A DNA stretch of 64,000 nt from assembly GCF_902635505.1 (NCBI RefSeq), contig NC_045427.1, positions 196,662,422 through 196,726,421 of the forward strand. The letters are read 5' to 3'. The first letter of the stretch is position 1. Every line of letters begins with the position of its first letter. The DNA is from Sarcophilus harrisii (Eukaryota > Chordata > Mammalia > Dasyuromorphia > Dasyuridae). The notes beneath the pieces are model-generated. The model searched no databases. It saw only the letters and a list, made by a program, of their open reading frames with translations, and was not told where the DNA came from. Positions 1-11,529 of this stretch are shown piece after piece. The translations under genes were made by a program, and so were the position numbers.

Positions 1-839
1 AAGATATTTAGATACATTAGACAGAAGCTCAGCCTTTTTACTTGTATTTTATTTACTCTTGAGCCACTCTCTCTTCAACCAAATCAGAACCATGTTAGAA
101 AATGAGGAAAAAAATGAGATGAGAGAAGGTCCTTACTTATGGGTTTAGCAAGATTGCCAAAATGGAAAGTCTTCACACAATGGAAAAGAAAAATCAGTCC
201 CTGTTTCCATAGGAGAGCTTGATAGCTAGCCATTCCTTCCAATTCACTTCCAGTGCCTTCCTTTTCCCACTTAAAAAAAAAAAAAGCAGAGAAATGCAGG
301 CTTAAATGGTTAATAGCTGATATTTGGTCTTTGTGTTACTACATTTAATAGTCTAATTAACAGTCAATCCAAGACATCCTTTATCATCAGCTAAACCATA
401 ATTACTGCTCCATGCTGAGTATTTCCTCAGCATATGACGGCTTTCAACTCCTCGGTACAAACAGTACTGTAATTTGTGCTATTATGCTGGTTACAGGGCT
501 ACTCCCAAAAAGGGGCAATGTTTGGAGCCTTCCATCCTTGACTTCAGTCTTTTACATTATAGTTATCTGCTGTGTTTCTCCCAGTCCCTCTTTAATCAGC
601 AACATGTTACCTCAAAGACACCCAGACACGTATCACACTAGAAATTAGCTTTTCTAAATGAACGGATGACTAAAAAGCCTATTTTAAATGCCAAGAAAAA
701 TACAAATACAAACGGAGACAGTCCTTCTTGAGAGGCTTACATCCTAATGAAGGAAACAATCCATATAGGACAAGAGTAGCCAGAGAAGGGTGTCATGGTC
801 CAGGAATACCCACCGCCACCACAATAATAATAATAGTCA

Positions 840-1010
840 CATAACCCTTCACATATCTCATTACAAATATTTCACTTTATTCTCCCCACGATGCTAGGAG
901 GATAGTGCTATGATTACGTCCATTTACAGATGAGGAAACTAGGACGGAGAAAGGTTAAGTGGTCTGTTCAAGTTAGAAGCTCAGCAATTTGGACTCAGAT
1001 TTTCCTGACT
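840..1010 (-). repeat. MIR (CORE-SINE) remnant
   Basis: The reversed MIR body is recognisable: a block like CATTTACAGATGAGGAAACT, then GGTTAAGTGGTCTGTTCAAG, preceded by the degraded 3' part. It is old and diverged. Confidence 0.7.
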
Positions 1011-1334
1011 AAAGGTCCAGTCACAAAGATGGTGGATGGAACAACTGGAACGACAATGGCCACATCCTTTCCAGGGTAATAGTAGTGCTGATTTGATTAC
1101 ATTTGGCAGAAAATGAGTTTTTGTGGAAAAGAGGAGGGAATAGGAGACCAATATGGTAGCAGGGAGGAAAACAGTCAATTGAAGTAGAGGTTCATGGTCC
1201 CCAAGAGTGCTGAGCTGAGTGTTTAAGGCCCTCCCTGATTTGGCCTCCAAAAGCCCAGTCTGGAGTGTGGAAGGTAGTGCTACTGACAAATATCATTCTT
1301 AGGACAGGAAATATAGCCAGTTACCTGAGCCAGA

Positions 1335-2085
1335 ATGGTGCAACGGAGAAAGCACTGGATTTAAAGTCAAACTACCTTGTTTGGAACTTAGTTGGATCAA
1401 AATCTCTTTACATTCTGATTTTCAGATTCTTCATCTGTTAAACATGAGATCAGATATGAAGCAGGAGAAGGGAAGAGAAGAAAATAAGTATTAATATCCT
1501 CCTTATTATGTTCCAGGCCCTCTGTTAAGCCTTCTACAAATCTTATCCCATTCCATCCTCATAATAATCCCGCCAGGTGGATGCTGGTATTAGCCACTTT
1601 TACAATTGAGAAAGTAGATGGTTCCTAGTCCCTTCTGAAGCTGGCATCCTAAGATTCATTTACCTTTTTAAAAAAGGAGATGGAAAGAACACTGGATTTA
1701 TAGTTAGAAGGCCTCAGTCCAAATTCTGGTTCTGTCTCTCACTACCTGTGTAACCATAACACAGTGCCTGATACCGAGTAGGATTTAATAAGTGTTTATG
1801 GCTGAATGACCTCTCTACATTTCAATTTCTCTACCCATAAAATAATGATGTTGGACCAGATGAAATCTCTTTAAGCTCCAAATCTTGTTCCTGTGACCTA
1901 AGAAAAGCACAGGTTTACAATAGTGCTTTAGGGCTGGCAAATCACTTCACATAACTTATATTATTTGATCTTTGCTGCAACCCTCAGAGGGAAGTAATTC
2001 ATTTACTATTGTGCCCATTTACAGATGAGAAAAATGAGGCAGAGAAATTAAATGAAATGCCCACAGTCACAGTCAATGAAGTCAA
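1335..2085. repeat. Cluster of four MIR/THER-type SINE pieces
   Basis: Plus-strand heads lie at about 1335-1450 and 1680-1870 (forms of 'gaaagcactggattt', 'tacctgtgtaacc'). Reversed copies lie at 1500-1640 and 1925-2085, the latter with CCCATTTACAGATGAG. All are strongly diverged and probably predate the marsupial radiation. Confidence 0.6.
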
Positions 2086-2984
2086 AAATCTCTTTCAGGT
2101 GAACATACTATCTCCTCGTAAGTTGGTCTTCAGCTACCAGGAAATTGATATTCCTTCTGCTGAACAAAAATGGAAATCTAGCTCCTCACAGACTGAATCT
2201 CTTGCTCTCTAGGTACAATGTGTACTAAAAGACTACTACTTTTCCAGGGAGTCTTTTCCCCATTAAATTGCCTTACACTTCATAGAGAGCGAGATAAGTT
2301 CTCTCAGATGACATTTTTCCTCATTGAAGGGAATTACATCTGATTGTTTAAGGACCACATTTATCAGAGAAAGGGACTCAAATCAATGGTTTCTGTCTTA
2401 ATTCCCTGGTCTTGTTGACTTCTGAGCTGGAGGAGTTGGATGAGTGACAGGAGAGCCTAATTTTCTCCCTGTCAAGTCCTGTGGACTTCGTGCAGGCTCT
2501 GACAAATGCAGGCTGCTTCTCTCTGTACCTGGTATTGGGAACCGTGCCGACTCTGTCCCTGGGAATCTCACTTTGGCTGATAGGCTGGAGGGTGGAAAAG
2601 GTTTCTTTCATTTTTCAGGAAGATTCCTGTGCTCTGCAATTGCAACCACAGCAGCTTGTTCAAAACAAGAAAAATCAGGCTGCTTTTTGAAGGTTTGCAG
2701 AACAGGATTACTCTTGAGGGAAATCAGGAATGCTAACAGCCTGAGCAGTCCTCAGTGGCTGACTTCACTCCCAGGTGGCTTACGCTCTCCAGAACCTACT
2801 GTGCAGTTTTACACATTATCTGAGAGTGCAACAGTGGCATTTATTACAGGCAATGGGTCACATTCCCCACAGGACTCTAAATCCTGGGTTGTCAGACAAA
2901 AAAAAGGTCTCACCCCCTTGGAGAACTGAGTAACTGAAGCCTGGTTCGACTTTTCCTGCCTCATTTCACTTTATAGTAGACCAT

Positions 2985-3140
2985 TTATAGATGGGAGGGA
3001 GGGTCAACTCCTTCTTTTAACGAAGAAGGAAACTGAGTCCTAGTGGGCTTAGCTACCTTGCCCTCAGTCACCCACAAAGTAAGAGAAGTGGGATTAGAAT
3101 CCAGGCCCTCCAACAAAACCAAATCTAGTATCACACTGCA
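2985..3140 (-). repeat. MIR/THER-type SINE remnant
   Basis: The sequence carries GGAAACTGAGTCC, a degraded 'ttgcccaaggtcac' box and GGGATTAGAATCCAGGCC, the usual order of a reversed CORE-SINE. Confidence 0.6.
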
Positions 3141-3157
3141 TTCTCAAAGTCTTTCAA

Positions 3158-3335
3158 ATGAAAGGGTTCTTGACCTTGCTTGTGTGATGGACCCTCCCTT
3201 TGGTACAATCTGGTAAAGCTTATGGACCCCTTTTTTGGAGTAGTCCTAAGGTAGAATACACAAAGGAAACCCAATTCTTTTGAAATACAGTCATGGAATT
3301 TTTTTAAAGTTCATCTCAGGTTAAGAACCTCTGGT
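3158..3335. mobile_element. Non-autonomous hAT-type DNA transposon
   Basis: The ends are inverted repeats: the left end has GGGTTCTTGACCTT and the right end reads AGGTTAAGAACCTCTG, whose complement begins CAGAGGTTCTTAACCT. The CAG(A/T)GGTTCTTAA terminus is typical of Charlie/MER-like hAT elements. There is no transposase. The target duplication is not clear. Confidence 0.65.
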
Positions 3336-3585
3336 CTGCTTCACTGTATTGTAGAAGGTCATACTGATAACTCAGAGTTGTCAGCTGTGAGTTTTATGCT
3401 TGATGCAAAGCTTAGTGATCCATCAGAACTCTGAAACCCTTCACAATTTTTTTCCGTGAAAAATATCAAAGTTTGATTTGAGAAACAGGATTTCTTGAAG
3501 CCTTCTCTTCCTGAGCAATTTTTTTTCTTTACGCTTTAGGAATCCTCAGGCATTTTGTTGAGGTAACTATAAAGACATGTGTATG

Positions 3586-3650
3586 CATAGGTACATATAT
3601 ACATATGTATATATTTATATTATATATATATATATATATAAGCATACATA
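3586..3650. repeat. AT-rich (TA)n microsatellite
   Basis: A run of alternating TA, TATG and TATAC units. Small open frames across it on both strands are artefacts of the repeat. Confidence 0.85.
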
Positions 3651-3666
3651 TTTGTTGCATATTGGT

Positions 3667-3880
3667 TTCCGTTCTCTGACTCTTCATGACTCCACTTTGA
3701 AGTTTTCTTGTCAAACTGGAGTGGTTTGCCATTTTGTTTTCCAACACGTTTTACATATGGGGAAACAAGCAAACAGGGTTAAATGACTTGCCCACAGTCA
3801 CATAGCTAGTGTCTAAGGTTGATTTGAACTCAGGAAGAGGAGTTGGCTTGACTTTAAGCCTGGTTCTCTATCCACTGTTA
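3667..3880 (-). mobile_element. Mar1/SINE-1-type tRNA-derived SINE
   Basis: Reading the complement gives the tRNA-like head, a body with 'aagtcatttaaccc' and 'tttccccatatg', and the RTE-like tail with 'tggcaaaccactcca' and 'agtcatgaagagtc'. The order and length (about 210 bp) fit a nearly complete copy. Confidence 0.8.
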
Positions 3881-4079
3881 ACAAAAATATTTATAAATAA
3901 ATATGCATAAATCAACATATATGCATAGAAAGAATATATATGTTGACATATAGTTATTGAAGTGTGTGTTAATACACAAAGGCAGGTTGTAAACAAGGAC
4001 CTACGTTAAGAATAGTCTTGTTCATTTAATGGATTTCTTTGATCTACTCACAGTCCTGAAGTCTTGAAAAACAAGGCTC

Positions 4080-4265
4080 CTGAGCTTGGTCTCAAAGCTT
4101 GGTTATCTGCCCCAAGCAGCATCCAGCTGGTAGCTATCAGCCAATTTCCTATTAATAGGCAATTATCTTGGGGCCTTAATTAGTCTGTGGGCTGTGTGGC
4201 CAGGATCTTCCCAAAATAGTCTTAAAAACAATGGGCCACAAAATACCAAATGTAGGGATCAATTA
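4080..4265. other. GALNT14: Non-repetitive block with homeobox-like sites (candidate intronic element)
   Basis: The block matches no repeat I know. It contains CTATTAATAGG, CAATTATCTTGGGG and CCTTAATTAGTCTG, three AT-rich core sites within about 50 bases flanked by moderately GC-rich sequence. This pattern is common in conserved non-coding elements, but conservation cannot be judged from one sequence. Confidence 0.2.
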
Positions 4266-5640
4266 ATTTTTCAATGGCCATCAAGGAATTTGCTTCCACT
4301 GTATCCCATTATACCTGCATGTTCACTGCTACAACTGATAGGGGCATAAAAATTGATTGAACTGGTCTCATTGTGGCTGGGGGAAAAAATGAATGATAGT
4401 AGTTTTCACAGAACAAGGGATGCTATATAAATCTGCACCTCAAACTAGCAGAAAAGGAAAATGGAGTCCTGGTTTTCCAGTTCTTAGTGAGGGCTAAGAG
4501 TTATCTTCTTTGGAGGAGGAGGGTATAAAGATGTGCAGAATATACCAGCTCCATAGATATTTTCCACTCTTCTAGTGCCTTGGAATGAGATGTAAATTGG
4601 GTTCTGAAAAGGGGGATCAATAGAAGGAAGGCAGCTCAGTGTGCATTTTTCCTCACCCCTTCAGCTCTGGAGTGGCAGGAGCACTAGAAAGAGCCTCTCC
4701 CTTCCCATGTTCCTTTGCAAGATTTCTTTAGTTATCCTGGCAAGACAGATGACATGAGGGGGATTTAATTATTTTTTAAAGTGCATAATCCTGTCTCTGT
4801 GAAATGGCACAGAGGAGTACAAGAAATCAGCAGCAACCAGAAGGAGGTAGGATCTGACTGCTTCCCATTTCTGACCCTGATACAATTTGGGAAAACAAGG
4901 ATCAGGGCAGGTTTAGCATGTGTGAGCATCAGAGATGCCCAGAGTAAGTGAGCATCTCTATGAATCATCTCCTTTTCGAAGGAGCTTCCCATGCATTCAG
5001 AGCTGTCACTTCATCTCCGGTGATCAATGAGGCAAATCTCGCGGCAGATTAATGCTGACCTTGGGCAGCTTAGCTCTGTAAGAGAACATTGCTCCTTCCA
5101 CTACCCCTCAGGACAGCGGCCATTCTGCCCCAACTTACCTCTTGGCCTTTGTAAACAAAACTTGTCATTGCCTCTGAAGCTGGAGAGAAGAGGAAGGAGG
5201 CTCAGGAAGGACTCCCTGGAAGACACCCAATATAAAATGTCTCTTTCTCTTTCCCCAATTAGGCTCCCAGTGTTCATTAAAGCCTTGTGATCTAAACAGC
5301 AGCTGCAAGCGGCAAAAACAGCCAAGTTCCAGAAGGTCACATCAGGTCACCCTTCAAAAATGCCATGGCAAGTCAATCTTAGGCATTTGTGGTGAATTCC
5401 CCATGGGAGCATGTTTCTCCATAACTCAAAGAGTTTCTTCTCACTAGAATCAAGATTGGAGGCCTCTCTGAGATGCATTTATTGTTTATTTTATCAAGTA
5501 ATATTGGCAAAGTACTTTTATGAACACCCACTTCATAGTCACGTATCCATAGGAGATTTCATTCTGGAATCATTCAATAATATCTGTTATATGGTGCTCT
5601 GAGGTTTGAGAAGCCTTTGAACTAACAAAAATCCAAAGAG
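4266..5640. other. Intronic stretch without recognisable features
   Basis: This is mixed-composition sequence without a repeat I can name and without a frame resembling a known protein. Short open frames on both strands look like chance. Confidence 0.5.
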
Positions 5641-5775
5641 ATCGGTATATTACCCATATACAGATGAAAAACTTGAGCCTGGGAGATGGTAACTGACGCA
5701 CCCAGGCTCACACAAGCAGGCGGTGCCTGATGTAGGTCTCTCTCCAAGGTCTAAGTCCAACATGCTATAAGCACT
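5640..5775 (-). repeat. MIR/THER-type SINE remnant
   Basis: A reversed CORE-SINE body with ACCCATATACAGATGAAAAACT, then a degraded 'cacccaggctcacac' box and a 'ccaacatgctata' end. Confidence 0.6.
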
Positions 5776-6529
5776 GCAGCACTTCGCTGGCCAAGCATCT
5801 CACAAGCAGCCTCAACACACAGGAAGAGGGAAGTCACTTGTCTAAGGCCATAGGACAAGTCAAAGAGAGGGCAATGAAGGGAACGTGGGTCACCAAAATC
5901 TGTGAGAGTCTTACTGCAGCAAAGATAGTGCTAGGCTACCCTATGTGCTAGAGAAACAGTTCATGACCTCTGAGAAGAAGGATGGAAGGCTAAGAGACTC
6001 TAGGGCCAGTTAGGGAGCATGGTGGATAGAGCACCAAGAGGACCTGAAGCTAGATGACTGATATTCAAGTCTTTTATAGTGAGGATTACTTTGGTGTATG
6101 GGCTGGACTCTGTGGCCCTGTGGCCCTCCCTGAAAAACCCTGAAAAAATTCTGTAATTCTATGTAGTGGAAGTAAGAGGGGAAGACCAAGGGATGGCAGG
6201 AACGAGAATCACAAAAGCTCATGAATATCCCTAGCCCAGCAAGAATAGGCAACAACTAAGAAGTGGAGCTCATCAGGATAGTCTTTCCCAAACAGGTGGA
6301 AGCTATATACTATTATGTCTCCAGAATGAAAGGTACAAAAGATATGGTGGTGTCATGGGAACCCCCAGGTACTATGGAGGATAGACCATTGTCAAATTCT
6401 CACAGCTCTTATAAAAATTCAAAAGCCATGACACGGTGGCAAGACTATGCGCATGTAGGACCAAATTTTTTCCCCTGGATAAGCATAACCTATTAGACTC
6501 ACCTAAAATAATCTTTTTGATAGATAGAT

Positions 6530-6790
6530 GGAAAAAAGGTATTTAGACAATTAGACCCTGGGAATCAAATCAAATTGGTTGGATAGTTCCTGTCTCTTAC
6601 ACTTACTAGCTGTGTACCCTTGAACAAACTCCCAGTCTCAGTTTCTTCCTTTGAAAAAAAATGCAAACACCAGAATCATTGATTTAGAAGGGACTTCATA
6701 TGCCATCTAGTGTAACCCCCTCATTTTATGGATGAGTAAACTGAGGTCCAGAAAGTTAAATGATTTGCTCAAAGTCATAAAAGTAATAAG
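6530..6790. repeat. Two adjoining CORE-SINE pieces in opposite orientation
   Basis: A plus-strand MIR-like piece at about 6530-6655 (TTACTAGCTGTGTACCC, then CTCAGTTTC) is followed by a reversed THER-type piece at 6665-6790 with ATTTAGAAGGGACTTCATATG, CCCTCATTTTATGGATGAGT and AAACTGAGGTCCAGA. Confidence 0.65.
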
Positions 6791-7143
6791 AAAGGCAGTT
6801 TGGCAGCAGATAGAGAGCTGGCCCCAAATCCAGCAAAGTGTGACCTTGGGCATGCCATTTCTTAGTGCTTTAAGCAACTATCAGAACTGCCTAGATCAAT
6901 GAAATCACAGGCCCAGTCCCTTTCCCCATAACTGCAATTAAGTGGCAGAGATGAGATCTTACATGGTCAGCAGTAAAACAATCCCCCTATACACCAGAGC
7001 ACACCATGCACAAGGTCTTTGTGAGAATCAAACAAAATAATATATGTAAAGAGACTGTAAAACTTAAAACACTGTATAAATATCAACTAATCCTATTCTC
7101 TTCCTCATTATTATTGTTATTTTATAATACAATTTTTTTAATT

Positions 7144-7262
7144 AAGGGCAGCTAGGTGGTACAATAGATAGAGTCCTAGGCCCCATCTTTCTGAGTTCAA
7201 ATCTAACTTGAGACACTTCCTAGATGTGTGAACCTGGGAAAGTCACTTAAACCTGGTTGCCT
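7144..7262 (+). mobile_element. Mar1-type SINE, head part (split copy)
   Basis: This is a tRNA-derived head beginning AGGGCAGCTAGGTGGTACAA, with 'gagttcaaat' and 'agtcacttaaacctggttgcctc'. The matching tail of the same SINE lies at 7816-7920, beyond a microsatellite and an LTR, so the two are halves of one insertion. Confidence 0.8.
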
Positions 7263-7266
7263 CTGG

Positions 7267-7391
7267 GGAGGGAGGGAGGGAGGGAAGGAAGGAAGGAAGG
7301 GAAGGAAGGGAAGGAAGGGAAGGGGGAAGGAAGGAAGGAAGGAAGGAAGGGAAGGAAGGAAGGAAGGAAGGAAGGAAGGAAGAAAGGAAGA
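7267..7391 (+). repeat. (GGAA)n microsatellite inside a SINE
   Basis: GGGA and GGAA repeats run for about 125 bases and resume at 7769-7815 after the LTR. The repeat probably grew from the 'ggagaaggaaa' segment of the SINE body. Lys/Arg/Gly- or Pro/Ser-rich frames here are repeat translations, not genes. Confidence 0.9.
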
Positions 7392-7768
7392 TGGGCTGAG
7401 GCTTGCGTTGATGCACTGAGATCCCAAGCATGTGAGGCTAAATAGTAATTGGACTATACTCTATTAATATACATGATTGGATAAAGAATGACCCCCGCCC
7501 ACTCTCTGTGCAAGTCCTGATGTGTTGTATAGGAAATGACGATTTTGGTGGGTAGAGGCAGAGAGACAGGAAGAGAGGCTGGGAGAGATTGAGCCTGGGT
7601 TCCATGCTGGTAGCTGCTGGTCAGGCTAGCTTCTTGACTCAGCTGCACACATTGCTATCACCCATTCTCTTCCACCTCCGATCTTTCTTCACTGAGAATA
7701 AAGACTGACAATTTTCCCCTAACCCGAATTCCTGACTCTGGCTGATTTTAAAATATACGGTCTTCTCA
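7392..7768 (+). mobile_element. Solo LTR of an endogenous retrovirus
   Basis: The 377-bp unit starts TG (TGGGCTGAGGC) and ends CA (GGTCTTCTCA), with an AATAAA polyadenylation signal at 7697. It interrupts the GGAA repeat and is flanked by near-identical 6-bp copies (GGAAGA/GGAAGG), a duplication length typical of class II (beta-like) retroviruses. No internal genes are present, as expected after LTR-LTR recombination. The class assignment is tentative. Confidence 0.72.
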
Positions 7769-7815
7769 GGAAGGAAAAAAGGAAAGAAGGAAAGGAAGAA
7801 GGAAAGGATGGAAAA

Positions 7816-7920
7816 AAGCTGGGAAAGGAAATGCAAATCACTACAGTATCTTCACCAAGAAAACCTCAAATGGGGTCATAAAGAGTTAGATGAGCCAGAG
7901 CAACAATAAACAACATCTCA
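7816..7920 (+). mobile_element. Mar1-type SINE, tail part (split copy)
   Basis: The RTE-like tail reads GGAAATGCAAATCACTACAG, then 'caccaagaaaacctcaaatggggtca' (compressed) and 'aagagttagatga'. It completes the head at 7144-7262. Confidence 0.8.
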
Positions 7921-7974
7921 TGAATGGATCATAATACATGATTTTAAATCAAAAAATGGGAAAATCAAGAGATT

Positions 7975-8140
7975 TAGATATGAGACACCTTTGAGATCAT
8001 CAAATCCAGCAGCTCTGCTCCTATTTTATAGATGAGAAGATTGTCATCTAGGAAAATGGAATAATTTTTTCTAGGTCACACAGGCAGTAAGTAACAAAGA
8101 CAGAGTTTGAGTTCTGATGCTTCAAATTTAGAGTAATTTC
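7975..8140 (-). repeat. THER/MIR-type SINE remnant
   Basis: The element has 'gagatcatcaaatcca', TTTTATAGATGAGAAGATTG and 'aggtcacacaggcagtaagtaac' followed by a 'gagttctgatgc' segment. Confidence 0.65.
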
Positions 8141-8611
8141 GATGGTACTAAAGGTCAAGATTTGAACTCGGTTCTTTTCATTCCTGTTCCACTTGTAATG
8201 TCCATTCCATTCAATGCTACATTATTTCTGCCCTTTGGAAAGATGTCTCCTCACATTTAGGCCTCTAACCCACATTCACAACCTGGTGCCTTTTGCCTTT
8301 AGACTACAGGTCAAAATCTTCATTCCTCTACTATACATGACTAGTCAACCGGTTCATATGGAGTTCAAGATGGACTCACTTTCTATCAACCCTGTCCTCA
8401 GACAAAGAAAATTGCAAGACTCAAATCCAACTCGATTATTCTTTTCCTGCCCTCAAAGTGACTCCAAGGTTTTATTCTTGTGTTTATTTGCTTTTTTAGG
8501 ATTTCCAAAAAGATGTGACCTACTTAACTGAAAGACCAGGAGGAAAAGAAAGGTGTTGTTTCAGATGCAAAGATCATATACAGAGTAGGCTAGGGGAACA
8601 AATTTAACAAA

Positions 8612-8705
8612 CCATCAATCAAAAGTATTTATTAAACTCCCACTCTTTGCCAAGTATTGTGCCACATACTGGAAAAAATATAATTGAGACAAAGAAATCT
8701 AGATC
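8612..8705 (-). repeat. L2 3'-end remnant
   Basis: The complement gives the L2 terminus: forms of 'tgtatccccagcact', 'cacaatgcttggc' and 'gtttaataaatact'. Confidence 0.6.
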
Positions 8706-9283
8706 TTTGAGCAAGCAGCAACTCAAAAGAGAATTCTGCAAAAAATTTTCAGGCTGGGACATTATCTATTTATCATATTCTTTTTACACACAATGAATTG
8801 TGCTAAATGTTGGGGAGAAAGATACAGACATGTGCCCACAAATGTTTAATAACCAGCTCTTTGGAAAAGAAACTTTACATAGGACACACTTAAGTTTAAT
8901 GTTCATTATAAACATTTTCTCCATCACTTTCCTAAGCCTAGACAATCAACAAAACAAAAAAATAAGTGGAGATTTGTAGCATTTGCTGATTTCCATGAAG
9001 AAAATGCTCACACTGAAAATTTAACAACAGGTTCAGGTGTTCCTAAGAAGTAGCTCCAAAATATACCCCTGAATACAAAGAAGTGTAAACCCCAATTCCT
9101 GACCTTAGGGAAATTACTGTGGGCTTGGGAAGATAACATGGATTTGTGAAAAAGAAGTATTCTGTCACATAAAGGGGTACCAACCCAAATGAATAATCAA
9201 CATAGCAAGTACAGTATTAAAAGAACTTAGAAGAAAAAGTCATTTTGACCTGGAATGTTCAGAAATCTTCCAGATCATAGAAC

Positions 9284-9830
9284 TGAGATCATAAAATACC
9301 TTAGAGGTCATCTAGCCTAGAGCTTCTTAAACTTTTTGCATTCACAAACTCTTTTTACCCAAGAAGTTTTTACATGACCCCAGGTATATACAAATGAAAC
9401 ATTTACTGATAATAAATCATAAAGAAATTTATTTTAAAACAATTCTTTGGTATACACATAATTTTACCATTAATTAAAGAAGAAAGAAAATTTGTATGCT
9501 AACGAGATGGATGTGCTTGTTTATTTTTATATAAAGAATTGAATCTTAGTAGAATATTTGATTTTTTTTTTTTTTTACTGCTGCCCCACATTCAGTTACA
9601 TGACCTCATATGGGGTCGAGATACAGTTTAAGAAGCTTTGATCTAGCCCAACCCCGTCAGTTTAATTTAACTCAACAAACATTTTTTTTTTTTAAACAGA
9701 TGAGGGAACTGAAGTCCAGGGAGGCTAAATCATTTGCCTCAAATCACACAGGAATTAATTAGCAAGGTGAAGATTCAGAACCAGCTCCTCTAACTCCAAA
9801 TTGTTTACTTTCTCCACTATAACACACATT
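9284..9830 (-). repeat. THER/MIR-type SINE interrupted by a hAT element
   Basis: The SINE starts with 'ataccttagaggtcatctagcc', is broken by the DNA transposon at 9318-9640, and resumes with 'tctagcccaacccc', GATGAGGGAACTGAAGTCCA and 'aaatcacacaggaattaa'. It must therefore be older than the hAT insertion. Confidence 0.75.
9318..9640. mobile_element. Non-autonomous hAT transposon with intact target duplication
   Basis: The 323-bp element has terminal inverted repeats (left TAGAGCTTCTTAAACT, complement of right CAAAGCTTCTTAAACT). It is flanked by perfect 8-bp copies ATCTAGCC at 9310-9317 and 9641-9648, diagnostic for hAT. It encodes no transposase. A second member of this family lies at 30954-31260, sharing the 'catatggggtc' subterminal segment. 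Confidence 0.9.
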
Positions 9831-10059
9831 TCCTTTAACAAAGGTGGCAAGGTGCCAAGGGATTGCAGGATTTAGAGCTGGGATGGATTTCAGCAAAAGT
9901 CTGATCCCCACACCTCTCTGGACAGGTGAGGATTTTAGCTGGTTCTTGAAAAGTGGGCAGGATCTTTCCGGGCAGAAAAGAGAAGGAAAGATAATTGGGT
10001 TATTTCTAAGAAAGGCACTCCAATCTTTCCACTCACTCATATCTGGAATTTAGAAATCA

Positions 10060-10460
10060 CCCTTCCCCTTCATTCTCACTCATTCCCCATCTCCAGCTAG
10101 TGATTGAGTCTATAGCCCCTACATCCCATGCCTGGCTTCTATTCTTTAATCCAATCACCCCTTAAGACTTCCAGCTTCTGAATGGTGTCTGTCTACATTC
10201 TCTTCTCTCCAATTCCTCCTCCATGCAGCTTTAAACTGATCTTCCTAAAGCAGTGCTGCTCACTGAGTGATCCCTCACTCAAAAAGTTCAGTGGCTCTCT
10301 ATTATCTCTAAGACAAAATTGAGATTTTTCCGTGGGCATTTCACCTAAATTTTGAATCATACCACATATCCCTTTCTCTGACTTCCTCATATTTAAGACA
10401 AAAAAAAAAACTTCTCGCTGTTTCCCATTTCCTGCCTCTATATCTTTGCCCACACCAGAG
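10060..10460 (+). repeat. L2/CR1-type LINE ORF2 3' remnant
   Basis: The pyrimidine-rich plus strand resembles the degraded end of L2 ORF2 and its UTR: 'aaactgatcttcctaaagca', 'cactcaaaaagttcagtggctctc' and 'tctaagacaaaat'. No open frame survives. Confidence 0.55.
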
Positions 10461-11166
10461 CCAGAGTAATGAGAGGAGGAAGTTTTTATTACACAGAGGG
10501 GTAGGTATTGATGCTACATAACTACTACTGTACCAGCTATCTTGAACTCTTTGAGACTCAGTTTACCAACAAAATAGGGATAAGAAAGGAGAGTGTATGG
10601 ATTGCAGAAAAAAGAAGATATCTTACTAAATGCAATAATTGAATAATTGTGCTGCACGCATAGAGGGAATTTTTATAATAATATTGGCTACATATTTTAA
10701 TAAAGCCTAAGTATATTTCCAAAGGCCTACAGCATTTTAGTCCAACCCTTTAAATTCCCATTGGCTTCTTAAAGAAAAAAAAATTTTCAATTATCCTCAA
10801 GGCTAAAATTCTTTTTACTTTTACTAAGTCCCAAAGTAAATTTAAGTTACTGAAAAAGATTTTTTTTTAAATTCATGTTTTTTTAAGTTACCCAAATTGA
10901 AAACAAATGATACAGAGTAGAAGACATAGGGAAGAAATAGAAAAATTCTCTGATTCTTTTTTTTTTTTTGTCCTACAGCACTTGTTCATCATTATGATAC
11001 AGTTTACAGAAAATATCTTAAACCCTATTGTGTTCCCTCCTCAATTAGAAATCTGAGATTTGTTAAGTTGGAAAGGTGGGAAAACAAACTCCAAAAAAAC
11101 CAATTCACAGCAAAAGCATACTTTCAACACCTTTACTGGGCCTTTATTTCTAGCACAATAAACAAA

Positions 11167-11347
11167 TCGAATAAACTTTTTTTTAATTGCAAAGGCTGTT
11201 TATCCTTTGCACATCCCTTGGATTATAATGAGGAGAGGTTTTATATATACTCAGGTTCGAATAAACTTTTTTTTAATTGCAAAGGCTGTTTATCCTTAGC
11301 ACATCACTTGGATTATGAATGAGGAAAGGTTTTATATATACTCAGGT
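11167..11347. repeat. Tandem duplication, two 90-bp units
   Basis: Unit 1 (11167-11256) and unit 2 (11257-11347) both begin TCGAATAAACTTTTTTTTAA and both end with TTTTATATATACTCAGGT. Only a handful of bases differ, including one single-base insertion, so the duplication is recent. There is no coding potential beyond a chance frame. Confidence 0.92.
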
Positions 11348-11529
11348 TCTCTTTCTTCCCAAAGATTAGGTGACGAGAGCAGGCCCTTAACACTCCCAAT
11401 GGACAGAGTAGGAGTCTCCTACCAAGAAGTATTCATAGTGGAAGCAGCTTAGAGTGGCTGAGAACCTTAGGAGAGAAAAGCTTGGCTTTGGAGACTGACC
11501 AAGCTCCCACCCACTGTACAAAGTTCACT

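Noticed and set aside
7203-7445. Pro/Ser/Leu- and Gly/Lys/Arg-rich frames at 7.2-7.4 kb
   Set aside because: They are translations of the GGAA microsatellite within a SINE.
11167-11347. CRISPR-like or satellite array
   Set aside because: Only two directly adjacent units without spacers; the genome is vertebrate.
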